Source: Engraulis encrasicolus
Taxonomy: Eukaryota; Chordata; Actinopteri; Clupeiformes; Engraulidae
DNA: 64,000 nucleotides
Direction: 5' to 3'
Assembly (NCBI RefSeq): GCF_034702125.1
Contig: NC_085866.1
Coordinates: 15,652,315-15,716,314, forward strand
Program-made: the position numbers and the translations under genes
Shown here: positions 37,835 through 51,555 of the stretch, in pieces
Layout of the letters: each line of letters opens with the position of its first letter
How positions within the stretch are numbered: the stretch's first letter is position 1
Notes under the pieces: generated by a model
Seen by the model: the letters and a program-made list of their open reading frames with translations, nothing else
What the model was told of the DNA's origin: nothing
Database searches by the model: none

Positions 37835-39617
37835 CTGCGGAGACACACAACAATCACACATGACCACACATCAGTGGCTTTGCCAGATAGCCAGTCTGTG
37901 CACTGTATGCAATATGACCTGAAGATGTCTAGTTTTCTCACAAACAACGATGACACAAAAAAACATGAAAAAGGCTGGAGGGAGGGGTGGGGGGGGAGAT
38001 CAACAGTCTTCAGAGTCAATACTGAGGTAATAAATGGAGCTCATTTTTCCAGCGTTTGCTCAGCTTCACTGGATTCTACGAAATCAGAGAGGCAAGATCT
38101 CTTTTCAGAGTTTGAAGGCATTTTCTTTCTTCTCCTCTCCGCCTTGTCCTTACAGGGACCCCTGTTCTGGGCGTAACTGTGCAGATTAACTGGCCTGCAA
38201 CCCATTTGCCTTTGCCTCTGCGCTTCTAAATGGGCTATGAAGAATCGACTTGGTGTCTGAGTGCACCTAATTTTAAATGGTTTAAACTAAGAGACTGCCA
38301 TAGAGCCCTGTGCCATTCGTCTTACTGGAGCTGCCCTTGCCCGCACAGCAAATGCGAGCAGTTTATCATTTGATCATTTCGCTTCCAAACCGAGGTGGAA
38401 CTGTAGTCAAATGTAGGCTTTTCACTTTGCGCCCCTGACTTCTCCTATACAATTTATACATTCATTCCTCCTCAGGCTCTTTCAACGTTAGAAAATGTTC
38501 AACGTGAAATCATAATGTATCAGATGTATCATCTGTAATATAGCCTATTATTTATATATTAATGTACAGTAATACCATAATGTGTGCATCTGTGAGGTCA
38601 AGCTACATTCACAATGTACAGAAACAAGTTCCTTTCCTTGTCAAAAAGGACTTCATATTCATTTTTGAAGATAAGTGATGTGTAATGTTAAGGGACTTCA
38701 GCAAACTATTACATATAGAGAGAGCTATTGGCTTCCTCAATAAAAGCAGAAGAGTTTGAACATTATTAGAAGAGTTTGAACATATATATGAACATTTACA
38801 TGCTCTTCACAGGAGATACAATCCCAGGCATTCCTGCTTAATGTAGCAATGTATCATATTCTGAAAATGAGGGAAAAAGTATCCGTTATCATATTGATGT
38901 TTGAACTTAAGTGCTGAGAGGCCTGTATTTCCTCTTACTGTAATATTTAGAGCACTCTGAAGTCACCTATCATGCTGTAGCAGTGATAAGGTCATGACTT
39001 GTAATCATGTTAACCTTTTGGATCTTTGATAATGCTAGAACTTATTCCACAAGCTAATGGGTTCTGACACCAACCAGGGTGTCACTGGTGAGCCTGAATT
39101 ACAATATCACCCACAAAAGCTCCAAAAAGTAATCTGTCCTGATGTGTTTTATGTGATATAGAACAGCGAAAACTTGAATGAGTTCACACTTTGCCTACCA
39201 ACTTCTCCTATACAGATACATCTCTTGACCTGTGTCTTTGGCATATTGACCCTGTTATGTAAGTCCTGACCTTATTACACATGTATAACATATTCCTGAA
39301 TGTAGAGTGTAATATCTTAAAAAAGGTCAAAAGAATGAGCTTGTGATCATTTGAGATACCTATTTAAGTGGGCTTTGGTCTATTTTCACAATGTGAGTAA
39401 ATAAAGCTACATCTGAAAAGCACACATTTATTTTTTAATGAATTTTACTTTTTAGCTGCAGCAACTGTTTCAACATCTAACTTCAGTTATATGAACCCCC
39501 TCACCAAGCCAGTATTAATTTTTACTTTAACTCTGCAGCAGATCTTAATAAATGCAATTGTTAATTGCTGGTCAAAAAAAGATTAGATTAAAAAAATAAA
39601 AATAAAAAGATCCAGAC
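37835..39617 (-). other. hoxc3a: hoxc3a intron
   Basis: This 1.78 kb intron lies between the GTCTGG donor and the CTCCGCAG acceptor. It is complex, AT-rich sequence without long simple repeats or a recognisable mobile element. This contrasts with the 10-36 kb interval and may mean that it holds cis-regulatory sequence. Confidence 0.8.
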
Positions 39618-40050
39618 CTGTCTTGGTGGAAGAGCTGGCCACCCTGTGTTTCTGGGTCGTCCCTCTCATCCCTCTCATCCAGGGGTATATGTGCTCCGCT
39701 GGTAGCCAGGGAGGGGAGAAGTCACTTGGCTCAGTCTGACTGGAGCCCACGGCAGCATCTCCAGCGACGCTCGGTGTTCCGTCCAAGGAGCCACGGGAAC
39801 TCCATGGGGTGTAAATCTCACTTGAGATGCGGCTGCCATCGCCAACATTAGCACGTGTTTCGGAGTAGTACGTGCGCTGTGATAGTTCCGGGATTTGGCC
39901 GGCGCCAGGTCCGGTGTTGCGTTTCAGCTCATCGCCACCAGACACTTGCGCACAGCCTCCAACCTGCAGATGACAAGGATAAGATTTGTGATTTGCTGAA
40001 CTGAGTTGAGGGAAATCACTTTGAAGCGCATTCAATTCAGCTGTGAACAT
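39618..40050 (-). CDS. hoxc3a: Hoxc3a, coding exon 1
   Basis: This exon encodes residues 1-144, with the hexapeptide IYPWM at residues 121-125, close to the exon end as in all Hox genes. The donor is ACAG|GTCTGG, phase 1, matching exon 2. The start is inferred. A CCAAT/E-box/TAAAAG promoter module at 40206-40235 puts transcription start near 40180, and the first useful ATG after that is at 40050, with A at -3. The frame is open further upstream to 40332, but that part overlaps the promoter module. The N-terminus lacks the MQKATYYDN-like opening of other group-3 proteins, so the gene has diverged. A good acceptor sequence (CTGCAG, exon would begin at 39963) leaves open a form with a different upstream first exon. 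The exon end and hexapeptide are firm; the start is less so. Confidence 0.78.
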
Positions 40051-40205
40051 TTTTGCTAATGTGTGAAAAACAGTTGCAGAATGTGAAAAGTGTAATTCTG
40101 AATTTTTATTTTCTGCAAATAAAATGTTATCTTTATCGCCAAGGGGGAAAAGACCAGGAAAAGAACAAGTTATAGCTAATTCATAGTATAGGAACATGAG
40201 TAAAC

Positions 40206-40235
40206 CTTTTATGTCACGTGGATGTTTCCTCCAAT
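40206..40235 (-). promoter_or_regulatory. hoxc3a: Predicted hoxc3a core promoter (CCAAT / E-box / TAAAAG)
   Basis: The minus strand has ATTGG (40235-40231), 10 bp, CACGTG (40220-40215), 3 bp, then TAAAAG (40211-40206). The arrangement and the 10 bp spacing match hoxc4a. It predicts a start site near 40180 and a leader of about 130 nt to the ATG at 40050. Confidence 0.55.
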
Positions 40236-43200
40236 GGCGACGCAAAGAAAATGATGCTCGAGCTGTCAGCTGTCCGACTGCAACTTGGAGACGGACAAAG
40301 AGTCCTTCCCGGAGCACCAGCCACTTTTCCATTCCTCACGTGAATCTGAGGAAAAATAAAATATATTTAACATTATTCATAGAGAGATATGCAGGCATAT
40401 CTGTGGCGGAAAGTATGGGAAGTGAGGAGAGAGTAGCCTATTTCAGCAGGAGAAAAATATAGCAGAGAATTGTACTGTAATGATTTAGCTAAACCATATC
40501 TGAGCGTTTTACGCGACATTTGGAGATGTGTACAATTCTCAACTTGTGTGTGTTTGTTCTATGTTTCAGCTATTCCAGAAGAAGATGCGAGGAACTGCAC
40601 CAGCATTCTACCAGCGTTTTGATGTGGTAGGTTGTATGAAACTATTTCAGTCCGAGTGGACGGAGGGCAACTTGATTCACGTTGGCTCATGCAGTGATGT
40701 TTATAGTTATTTCGATAGCCTCTTGTCATTTGGTCACATTTGCCACAGCAATACCTTTTCAGTATTTACTGTAATGTATATTTGGTCATTAGAATATTAT
40801 TTTAAAGATGCGTTGAAATGCAGTTTCGTACAATGATATAAATGATCGCGATTATACTCCCATTTATTCATAAAGTATTACATAATTATTATTTTAAAAA
40901 TATATTCTAATGTTTACTGGTGACCGTCCATGCATTCCCTATAGCCAACTTGTCAGGCATTGCGCAAAAGTGCACCTTTTACCTGAGGCTAATGCACTTG
41001 AATTGTATGGATGGGAGTGGTCAAAACAAAGGCGTTTTGACACTCATTGCGACACAAAGAGCGAGTACCCCGCACTAGCATCTAGGACTCCGACGAAAAG
41101 TATGTTGCTATCGATTATAGGTGTAGCCTGCTGCTACTGGTTCTTGCGCACACCAGTACGCATGCAAACCTTGCGCTCTAACATTCGTTCTTTCAACACT
41201 TATTATCGACTGAAAAATGAACGCCATAATATATCGATGTCTCGACGAACAAAGAAAACAGGAGCTGTAGTCTACAGTAGTCTATTAAGAAAAATGAACG
41301 ACCCGTTCAAATCGACATTATTTGGCTTGGGGCAGACGTCTGTCTATGATTGTAGTCACCCACATGAAACTTGTTGACTTTGTATATAACATTTTGATTT
41401 GTTATAGATTTATATATAAAATGGCTGCGCGGACCTCGCCTCATCTAGCCCTCAGAGCTGTAGCCCAGGTTACCCCATGCTATGCATTGCCCTGTGACAG
41501 ACTGATTTCATGCGTAAATCAGAATACAGTAGTGATGTAGCCTACCAACAATGCATCTTTCTAAATTATGACTGTGGTGTTGTTTTCATGTAGACTATTT
41601 TGCACAATACAACAGACAGGCACACATTCAGTCTACACATGGTGTTTACAATGTTGTATATTTGTCCAATCTCATATGAAATGTTGACAATTGCTTTTGA
41701 TAGTATTTCTGCAGAGCATTAGCCTACCACATTCTCCTCCCTTGACTCTTGTAATGTGGTGTTTGTTCCAATAATATTGCTAAATATCACAGATTACTTT
41801 TCTCCCAGTAGGTTTGGACAATATGAGCTTGGCACAAGGTCAACGCTATAGCTTCAAACGTGACTCCAAGCCCCCTCTGGACTTGCCTCCGATGCCATTC
41901 TATTCAGACAACAACAGAGATCCTCTGCAGAGCGCGCTGAATGGGCTCCAGTGGTCCAATACGGCGGGCACAACAACAACCAAGTTGTTTGTTGAATCGG
42001 TTTACATGCAGTTCACTACGCCTGCTATAACATGTTCTTGCATATGATGTTAACTTGTCAATTTCGAAATAAAAATCTAATTTCTGGTGAAAATACAAAA
42101 GGGCGTTTCGATTAATTATCTTTACAATGCAAACAAAACACAATGACACCACACTTCTCGCTCGTACCCAAGACATCAGCAGGAATCAGAATTTCAGCAG
42201 GCTATTCATGCAACCTCATTCCATCCAAAAACAATCATGGATGTCCGAGTAAGGGAGTTGAACACATTTTGTAATGCACCCTTTATGGAGGGATAGCCTA
42301 CCAAGAAGGCGTTCTTGCCCTTATCTCCCTCAATTGCGCCTCTAAAATCAATCTTGTTTTAGGAACGATTTGTTATCCAGAGCTCAGTGAATTGCTGTCA
42401 AAAGGCTTGTCACACAGAGGCATTCAGCATGCATATTACAAGTCCAGCCCTAGACAAGCTGCAACACCATTAACATGACATATTACTCCACACAAGTCTG
42501 CGCCCCGTGCACCATTCAATCCATAACATTTGAAAAATCAAGACGTTAAAATAACATTCCCAAATTAACCGGGTATTTTAATTGGTGGGGTTTTCACACG
42601 CCTACATCAGCTTATTTGGTAGGCCTATGTGAGTTATTTCAGTGGGATTTAAAATAAGAATAAATATCCCATTCTTAAAATGAGTAAATGTTGAATAGGC
42701 TATTTCAGCTAAGGAATTAAAATGTGCACACAGCATTTCTTTCCGCGCCATGAAAGAACGTGATTAAATTCATTAACTTGCTGGAGAGCAAGTCTGTCCT
42801 GCGCATTTTTAATTAATTACATGCAGAAAATGCAAGATATCTGCCCCATGACAGCCAGACGCAGCCATGCACAAACTACAAAAAACGAGGTGTGTTGCAT
42901 ATCTGAAGTCACATTATAGATATTGTGTTTCCAAATAATTAAACGGTGGGTTCCTCACAGCGATTTGACACAGGAAAATCTCAAAATAAGTTCAGTTTGT
43001 CTCCTGTGTCTCACATGGTTGAGCACATTGGCTGCATTGGAGCAGGAATCTTTGATGTACTAGCTCAGCAAGGCCATAACTCAGCGCCTTCGTGAGTATA
43101 CTACAATTCTCCGTGAACTCTGTGTGAACCACGCTGGTGGCAATAAATCATTTTTCTTTCTCTCAGAAAAGCACACCGGTCTCTCTGGGTGTCAAGCCTT

Positions 43201-44479
43201 TTATAATTCCTCCTTACCTTCTGCGCTCTTCTTGTGTCTGCCGACATTAGCAGCTGCACAAAGCATCGATATACCAGCATCAAATGTCGGACCAGCATAA
43301 ACTTTAGCTTAAGGAAAAAAATAAAAACCCGGAAAATTACGCACACATCTTTTGCCACCACAAACAAATCTACTAGGGTTCCAACGATGCTATAGTACAT
43401 TTTCATGTATTTCAGAATGTTTTAAAACGTTTTTAAAATGATGTATGTGTTTATTGGGGCTGCTTAGTCAATTTACTGACTTATCAATTAATGACGGCAA
43501 TTAAAGAAGCACATGATTGCAGGATAGCCTAAGCTGCTTTGAAAGTGGTTCGACTTACTATTTGAAACACATCCTCAGTCAATCTAAGAGGACATCATGC
43601 GAACATGCTGCTGTTGCACATTCACATGGCGGACTGCAGAAACCAACCCCTGTCATCAGGGTGGTAACCGTCCATGCAAAAGTCCCTATTCTGGAAAAAA
43701 AACACAGGGTGTGCAGCTCCACGGCAGGGTGATGTAGGCTGCTCTGGAACAAAGGCGTTAACGATCCGTTTTCTATGCTATGGAGTTGAGCATGAGAAGA
43801 GATAAGGTGGTGGAGGAGAGAGTAGGAGGGAAGGAGAGCGAGAGAGGGGGAGACTCGAGGAGAGAATGCTAATGGAAAAGGGATGTTTTTGGTTATAACG
43901 ATGCATACAAATGTGCCTGTCTCGGTAGACCAACCGGAAGATTTATGGCAGATGGGTCCTGTATCACTGTAAACAATGCAGAGTTGAATTAAAGCAGTGG
44001 AAATGTGTGGGGAGTGCACCTGACAGCTACAGCTACTGGGAGGACAGGTGATGTCACAGCACAAGTTTTGATTTGAATTTGCATCTGCAATGCACCTTGC
44101 AAAATGGTGCTGAGAAGAAAAGTGGCACACTTGGTGATTAAAGTGTAGTTAAGAGTTTAAACTTGCAAATGTATGCAAGTATCTCAGAATTTCATTGTAT
44201 CTCAGTATTTCACCTCAATTCACACCACCTGCGCCTTTAGGCCATATACCCCAATTTGGGAAAATTGAACTGTAGAGAGTTTGAGGATTCAGATCATTTG
44301 ATACTGTTGTGCTGCATAGTCACAGTAGGCTATGTCAAATGCTTGGCATTAACAACTAAAACCAAAGCCATGCAGTTGCAAATCAGTCATAGAATGTTGC
44401 CTGCTGCTTCAGTGTATTACTTAAAAAATGTGTTCGACTTCCTAACTGTATGGCCATCAGAAGACAAGTGTTCAGCCTG
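40236..44479. other. hoxc3a upstream interval, non-coding
   Basis: No gene, transposon or long simple repeat is recognised. Plus-strand frames at 40910-41377 and 41814-42047 have no known domain. AT-rich complex segments at 42.5-43.0 kb contain several TAAT cores and could be regulatory. Confidence 0.5.
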
Positions 44480-45470
44480 ATGCATTCTACTAAAAACATA
44501 AAGTAATGTACCCTACTACATCCACAGTGTCTATCATCCAGCTGATGAATCAAAGAGTGTTTCATTTTATGCTACCCACCTACAGCCAGAACAAAGGTGG
44601 GCCATTTCAGGAAAAAAAAAAACAATCACTCCAAATACAGAAGGGTTCTAAAATGGCCGCATACCATACCATACCATACCAATTATATGTTCACTTACTC
44701 AGTGCAGTGTTTTTGACTGGCTAACTGTATGTCCACCATAAACAACCAGCGCGAAGGGGAAAAACACAACCAGTACCTAATTCTACAGTATTCTATATAG
44801 GGTATGGCGGCATAACATACCATATTAGTCACTATACACTCACTCACTCGATCACTCCCCCGCAGATTCATCAGATGACATAACTTTATGTTATTAACTA
44901 TATACATCTATATACTGCTATAATTCAATGGCTACCTTTCCATCAACAAATAGGCCTAAGTTTCAAGCCTGATACACTATACAAAAAAAAACACATGTAG
45001 ACTGCTATGGTACGTCCAAGGTGTCCAACAACCAGCTGGTGAATTTACAGTAGGCCTATCCTCCTACATTACACAGCATCCCCACTTACAACCAGAGCCA
45101 ATGTAGGCCATTTCAGGGGGAAACCCATTCAGGCCCAATTCTGCTGTATTCTAATACGACTGCATACCATACCCATTATACACTCTTTCACTCAATCCCC
45201 CTGCAGATTCATGAGATGAAATAAATCATTGTCACACAATATAATTCGCTAGTTAAATCTATCACTTACAAAATGCAATCATAAAAATGTTTCTTACCCG
45301 ATGCATTGTTCTAAAATAACCTCATGTAATATAGAAAAAATGGCCGCATACCATACCATACCATACCATACCATACCATACCATACCATATCGTATTCAC
45401 TATACATTCACTCACTCACTGACTCTCGGTACCCCCTGCAGATTCATAAGACGAGATAAATCATTTGGGC
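44480..45470. repeat. Local tandem duplication with nested (CCATA)n
   Basis: Three to four diverged copies of a block contain, in order: CAGCTGRTGAAT-like sequence, GGCCATTTCAGG, GCATACCATACC, CACTCACTC, then CCCCNGCAGATTCAT plus AGATRAAATAA. The last motif occurs at 44862, 45203 and 45438. The (CCATA)n tract at 45346-45390 is an expansion of a motif present in each copy. Confidence 0.7.
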
Positions 45471-45486
45471 TGCGCATCCCGCCTCA

Positions 45487-45503
45487 CGACCTCCGTGTGA
45501 CCT
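45487..45503 (-). promoter_or_regulatory. Weak candidate DR5 element between hoxc3a and hoxc4a
   Basis: On the minus strand AGGTCA, 5 bp (CACGG), AGGTCG. The second half-site has one mismatch (final G for A). It adjoins a locally duplicated region. Confidence 0.25.
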
Positions 45504-46065
45504 CATATGTGCTCTGCCGGGAGAGCAGAGCAGAGCAGAGCAGAGCAGAGCAGACAGCATGCAGGGCAGGACAGGACAATGGGCCGCTCTCAACCAGTGC
45601 CACCACCGCCGAGGCCAGTGCTCACACACACACACATGGCCATTCTCTACACAAAACCAAACGTTTTCTAAGCTTTATCATCCTGGTCACAATAGTTATT
45701 ATTACAATGTGATATTTTGTGATTAATGAATTGCTAGGATGTGTTTTTTTCCACAGTTTGGCTTTGATAGTGCCCGCTTACTTCATGCCTATTTTGAATT
45801 CAGGAATTAAAAAATGGTAATAATCTGAAGCGCGTAGGGAGGTCATCATGCATTGCTGGTGGTGAGGTGGTGGCGGCGGCCACGCCTCAGGAATAGTGGT
45901 CAAGCATGCATGAGATATTTCGAGATTGCCATGGGATGTGTCGATTGATCGAGCGGGAGGGAGGCTTCTTCCATCTTGTTTCCAACATGTCTAGGGACCT
46001 CTAATGACCTACGAGAGCATAGGGGGAGACTACAGATGAGGAGGGTCTTGCCTGATAAGTCATCT

Positions 46066-46068
<3 letters not shown>

Positions 46069-46144
<76 letters not shown>
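46069..46144. repeat. (CA)n microsatellite
   Basis: Pure CA run between hoxc3a and hoxc4a. Confidence 0.98.
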
Positions 46145-46148
<4 letters not shown>

Positions 46149-48449
46149 ACACACTGCCCATCTCCTCCTCCAAATTATTGCCCTGCTTTTTTAATTTATC
46201 AGAGTAGCGGAGAGATGAGGAGGCCAGGATGAGACTGAGAAAAAGGACAGCCGGCCTGAAGAGAGAGGGAGAGAGAAGGAGAGAGAATGTGAGAGCGTAC
46301 AACACTAGAACTCATGTGTCTGTTTTGCTTGTTAAAAATTAGTCCAGTGCAGTCATTACTGGTTGCAGTAACCTCATCACAAATCACTTTGCCTGTCCCC
46401 CAGAAGCCACATTGTTGGCTGAAATCGTACAGTGCGAAGGTTTCAGGATACACTCAAAAAATAACAGCGCCTAAATGGTTCATAAAATCTCTGGACGGTT
46501 CCACTGAGAGTGAAACCTCTGCCATAAACCATTACACTAATTGAAAGGTTACAAAGTTATAAATGGCTCTTCAGAGCCTAAGATCATAACAGACTATGCT
46601 ATGTCATATCGGCATCAGATGGTTCTTTCATGTACAGAAAAAGTCTATATGCTGTATATGACATTGCTTTGAAGAACTAGTACTGACCCTATTCATTTTT
46701 TCCTCCAGGTCCTTCAGTTTTATGAGTCGTGGCATTTTAGCATACATAGCCTAATATAATCTGTTCCACTCAAGGATAGCTGGCACACACGCCACAGAGC
46801 CCAAACATAACACTCCATGAAAAAACAATGCTCCTGTACTTTCTTCTGTAACTATATGCTGCATATGCTATATGCTGCAGACAACACCAAAACTGTTTTA
46901 AAAAAAATAAATAAACTGAAAACACTATTACCATCCAACTACACAACTTTGAGTTATAATGATCAGGCAGGATTCCTACTAAGATCCATGTGTCTCTGTA
47001 TGGGCGTTTGGATATTTAGATCGTCTCTCTGTCCTAAAGCACCTGATGTGTTAGCCAGCGTTTGTGTGTTTACATACAGTAGTCTGTCCTAATGCACTTG
47101 ATGTGATCGGCAGTTTTAGGGGTATTTAGATTATCTGTCGTAATGCAACTGATAGACAGCGTCAGATTGGAAACATCTAGAGTGGGCATCCCCAACCTGT
47201 CTGGGTCTGAGGGCTAGTGAGGGCTACCCAAGGGATACATGTTCAGCCACAATCATCTACCGATGTCTTGACATCCTTCTCAAATCACACGATTGCATGA
47301 TTGTTTGCTCATAGGTTATAAAGAAATAGTCTTTTTAGGCTATGAATAAATAATATCACATTTCAAACAATGACAACATTAACTGTCACTAAAACCTTGT
47401 CATGGTCACATTTTTTAAAAACATTTTTGGTGGGAATCTCAGAGGTTCCTGGGCTACCTGGTGTCTAGTGTTCTCACCAAGCTCTGCACACCATAATGGA
47501 CAAAGCAATATCGAGCCCACAATTGAGCAGAACAGTTTTCAGACCCAAAGCCTTCTACAGCACTACAGATGTACACAGATCAAATGTACCATACATGCTT
47601 CTGTACCATATGCTTCTGTTTATGTGCGGAGGTACATCATCTCTAGCCTGGGCGAAAGTGACTGTTGACTCCGTCAAACAGTCTGGCGAAAGCCAAGAGG
47701 AATCCGTCTCTGTGGACGGTGGGAGATGGTCTGATCTTACAATGCCATTTAAATTCATTTGAATTCCGAATTCAAATTAAAACCCATATTGTTCTTTATT
47801 AGCATGACTGTTATGATATAGCGTCACAAAAGCATACAAATAACAAAACAAAAGTGTGAATATAGTTACCTTAACCAATCAGTTACGGACTTCGTGGGTG
47901 AGTTCTGCGTCACCACTCTCAACTGTTTTCTGATTGGCTAAAAAGTGAGCGAACCGAGCTGGGAGGCTTTTGCCAGACTAGGTGCGGAGCCAAAATCTTT
48001 GGGTGGAGTACATAGGATGGCGACGCCAGGCTACATCATCTCCGCATTGTCTTTTCCAATGAAACTGCTGTATTAACAGCTTGTACTCTTTGTCAACCTA
48101 AAGGCTTACAAACTAACTGATATGCACTTACTCCACAGAGAGTAGAATGATGTATGTATGTAGAATGAAATGTAGAATGATGTAATTATGCTCAAATCAG
48201 AAATGGATCTTCAGAGCCTCTGATCATGTCATACTTGCATCGCATGGTTCTCAATGAGAACAGTTGCTTTGATGGTCCTTTGAAAGAATGTCAAAGGTTA
48301 TATGCTATCAGCAAGTGTGGCTAATGCGTGTCAATCCTGTCTCTGATGCCAAGTTGCAGCTGACGTACAGTCTGGCATCACTGCTGACATGCAGTCTAAT
48401 CACTAGTGTGCATATCCATACATAGTTTCTGTTTGTCTAGTATTTGCTG

Positions 48450-48582
48450 GTTTGTGTCTCTTTCACCTGCACATTTACTAATACTGTCAATGTTGTCTTT
48501 TCTGTTTATGTGCTCGTTTGTGTCTCTTTCACCTTCACATCTACTAATATTGTCAATGTTGTCTTTTCTGTTTCTGTGTCTG
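48450..48582. repeat. 66 bp tandem duplication
   Basis: TTTGTGTCTCTTTCACC starts at 48451 and again at 48517, followed in both by CACAT(T/C)TACTAATA and GTCAATGTTGTCTTTTCTGT. Confidence 0.85.
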
Positions 48583-48828
48583 TGATTTGCAGAAAAGTAA
48601 GAATGCATATGTGATATATGCTTAACTGTGAATTTCACAAATAAATCTGATCATATTTCTCAAAGTGGTCCAGGGCATGGTTAGTCTCTGGGGGCATATG
48701 CTTAAGAGCTGATGCATGTAAGTCTCTCCTGTTGTAAGTCTGATCCATATTGTTGCAAAGGTAGTACATGCACCACACACAAAAGAACACTCCTTACTGT
48801 CACTCTACAGTGAACAGTGACAGAAAAC

Positions 48829-48932
<104 letters not shown>

Positions 48933-51469
48933 CAAAAGGAAAAAAAGTTGCATCTTTTTTGGGAGCTCTGGGCCACTGTATCACATCTGCATCAATCTTG
49001 TGCAACTATCAAACAGCCTTACAAAGGCCTTTTTACACTGGTAGTATGTCAGGACAACCTTAGCTCAGTAATGTCACATTTTACTGATGACCCAATCTCA
49101 CGAACCATGCATCCATGGATGTGCTGTGTTTTGCTGAATAGTTACTGTGCATACCATAATGCTAATGGTTGACCTTGGGAATTTGGCACATTTTTAAAAC
49201 ACATTTTATATCACAAATATGACTGGAGTACTTGTGGTGAACCAATCAGCAAGTAGAAATCGTCACAAAATAGGCCAACCAGACACCCCAATTTCTGGGA
49301 CGCTCCTCATCTATGGTGGTCTGTCCCTGAACAGCAACAACACGAAAACCTATTCTGTCACTAGTTTTTGTAGCCAAAGTGTTGCTAACTTAAATGACGC
49401 TGACCACAGAACAAGGAATGTTCCCGTTTTGGTTGGAGGTGGAAAACGTTGTCTACGTATACATACGTACGTATGATCAACTCAAGAGATGTGGTCAGTG
49501 CAGTGAGTGTGTAGGGGTGCAGTGTCTTGGTGGTCGTCAGGGAGACCATTTGGCGTGGAGAGAGCGCGGGGTCAGCAGGAGTGCGAGGGTGAGAGGGTTA
49601 CATCCCAGAACAATAGCCATGGAGATGGCCTGGGCCTTTGTGTGGGTCCCTATACGTCTCTTGTCCCCCCACTTTACATGCCTTCTAACCATGCCCTTAC
49701 AACAAGGGCACACACTTCATTTGCCCGGCCCGGCCCGTCCGCAACTACAGTACAGGTATGGGGTCGATCGTGGACGTAATGTGATATTGGAGACTGGAGG
49801 GAATGGGCCTGTGGACTATACATGCATATTACACACACACACACACACATAACGATGGTCAGTGTGTGAGAATCTCTCATTGGTGCCTGGAACTAGAGTG
49901 CTGGTGACCCTGTGTTCAACTCAGGGCCTTTATGCCGCTGTCACTGCTGCAGTTTAAACAGATCACCTCTTAACAATGATCTCTACACATACCTTTCAGC
50001 AACCCTTAGGAGTCTTTTTAAGCACTTTTTTTAGTTTATCTTATTACATTTACCTTATTGTGAAAATAAAAGAGGCCACCGTGTGACGTTTATTTTTGAA
50101 ACATTTAACATTTTCATTTCTGAAGCTGAAAATATATTTTTGTTTTGTTTTGTTTTAGCCTTTGACATTCTGTCTGTAGGCCTATGGAATATTGAACTGG
50201 TTATTTTCATAATGTGTCATAAATTGAGTTATTCCCAGAGAACCAGGGGGTTACCTACCTAGTAATTTTAGACATTATGGTAAGGGTGTGTGTGCCATAG
50301 GTTGGCTATATTAAAATACATTCATGTTTCAAACTAATTGCCATTACATTTACTGTGGCTATGATGGTGGGACTAAATGATTTCCCCATTGGTCTCTAAC
50401 TAAAATTAGCCTACAGAGGTGACAAGACAGTTAGCCTCATGGCTAACCTCATTTCCACTACAGTCCCTTATTTTGGCCAATGCCCAAATCTGGTGCCAAT
50501 TTTTTTCCTAGGCTACGTTTCAACTCGTTACAATATTAGCTTACACCATTACAGCAGCCATTAAAAGCAAATAACAATGATGTAATGACTACTTGAATAA
50601 GTAATAGATGGCCAATCCTAAAAATCAGTTAACATTTATTTGTTGGTTTGCTGATGAGGTATTGGCGTCCAAAGAAGCCAACAAAGCTAGCTATTTGATC
50701 GCCGTGACTTTGAGATCTTGTAACTTGCACAGGTTGTCTGTGCAGAACAGGCTCGAGATTCAAAAGTCACGAGGAAGTTAACTCGTGAGCTAACCAATAC
50801 AACGGGAAACTCGAAAATATAAATTGGTTACAACAAAGTGTATTTGGAAACACCATTTGGTTGCCTACAATGTCCGTGCATCTACTCTTCTTCAGTAGTC
50901 AGAAGAGACGCGGCAAGATCAGACTAAAAGTCCCCTAACCTAGATATGGCATTTTGTGGTGTCCTACTTTAATGGATCAGTTTCCGCCATTAACAGAGCG
51001 CGTTAAAATAGGTTCTCATCTGGCGACACTGGGCATAGGGCCAACAGATTTGTAGGTACAGTGTTGCACAATGACATCGCTCACAGGTACACCGACGTCC
51101 AGCTATTTCAGTGTCATTAGCAGCCGTGTACTTTGCAAATGACGTTCTGTTTTTAAGAGAACGAGTTGAGGAGCCCAATGTAAGTCTAGTTGAACAGGAT
51201 CCCAGTCTAAGTAGTTTGACGCGAGACAACATCAGATCGAAATTAATAGTAAAAAAAAACATCCCCATTCAATTATTTGATTCTCCTTCTCTTGTGCACA
51301 CCTGTCAGTAAGCCAGAGAGTATTATATCTAGGCGTACTATAGGCTATAACTCACCAAATTGCTTGGCCTCGCTAAAATATTTTGCACGATATCTCGAAC
51401 ACTTACCGTAGGGATTAATTTCATGATATTTAGTAGGCTATAGTTAGTGTTGTTGTTCTTATTATTAGG

Positions 51470-51470
<1 letters not shown>

Positions 51471-51554
<84 letters not shown>
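51471..51554. repeat. (GT)n microsatellite
   Basis: Pure GT run, followed by GCGCGCG. It is opposite in orientation to the CA run at 51738. Confidence 0.98.

Positions 51555-51555
<1 letters not shown>

Noticed and set aside
40051..40332. N-terminal extension of hoxc3a from the ATG at 40332
   Set aside because: It overlaps the predicted CCAAT/E-box/TAAAAG promoter, so it is probably not transcribed.
40910..41377. 155-codon plus-strand frame
   Set aside because: No recognisable domain, no splice or neighbour support, and opposite to the Hox genes; probably chance.
41814..42047. 77-codon plus-strand frame
   Set aside because: Short, no known motif, in non-coding Hox intergenic DNA.
43101..43406. 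Minus-strand frame opening MKMYYSIVG as a distal hoxc3a first exon
   Set aside because: Only a vague likeness to the group-3 opening (TYYD), with no convincing donor site or linking evidence.
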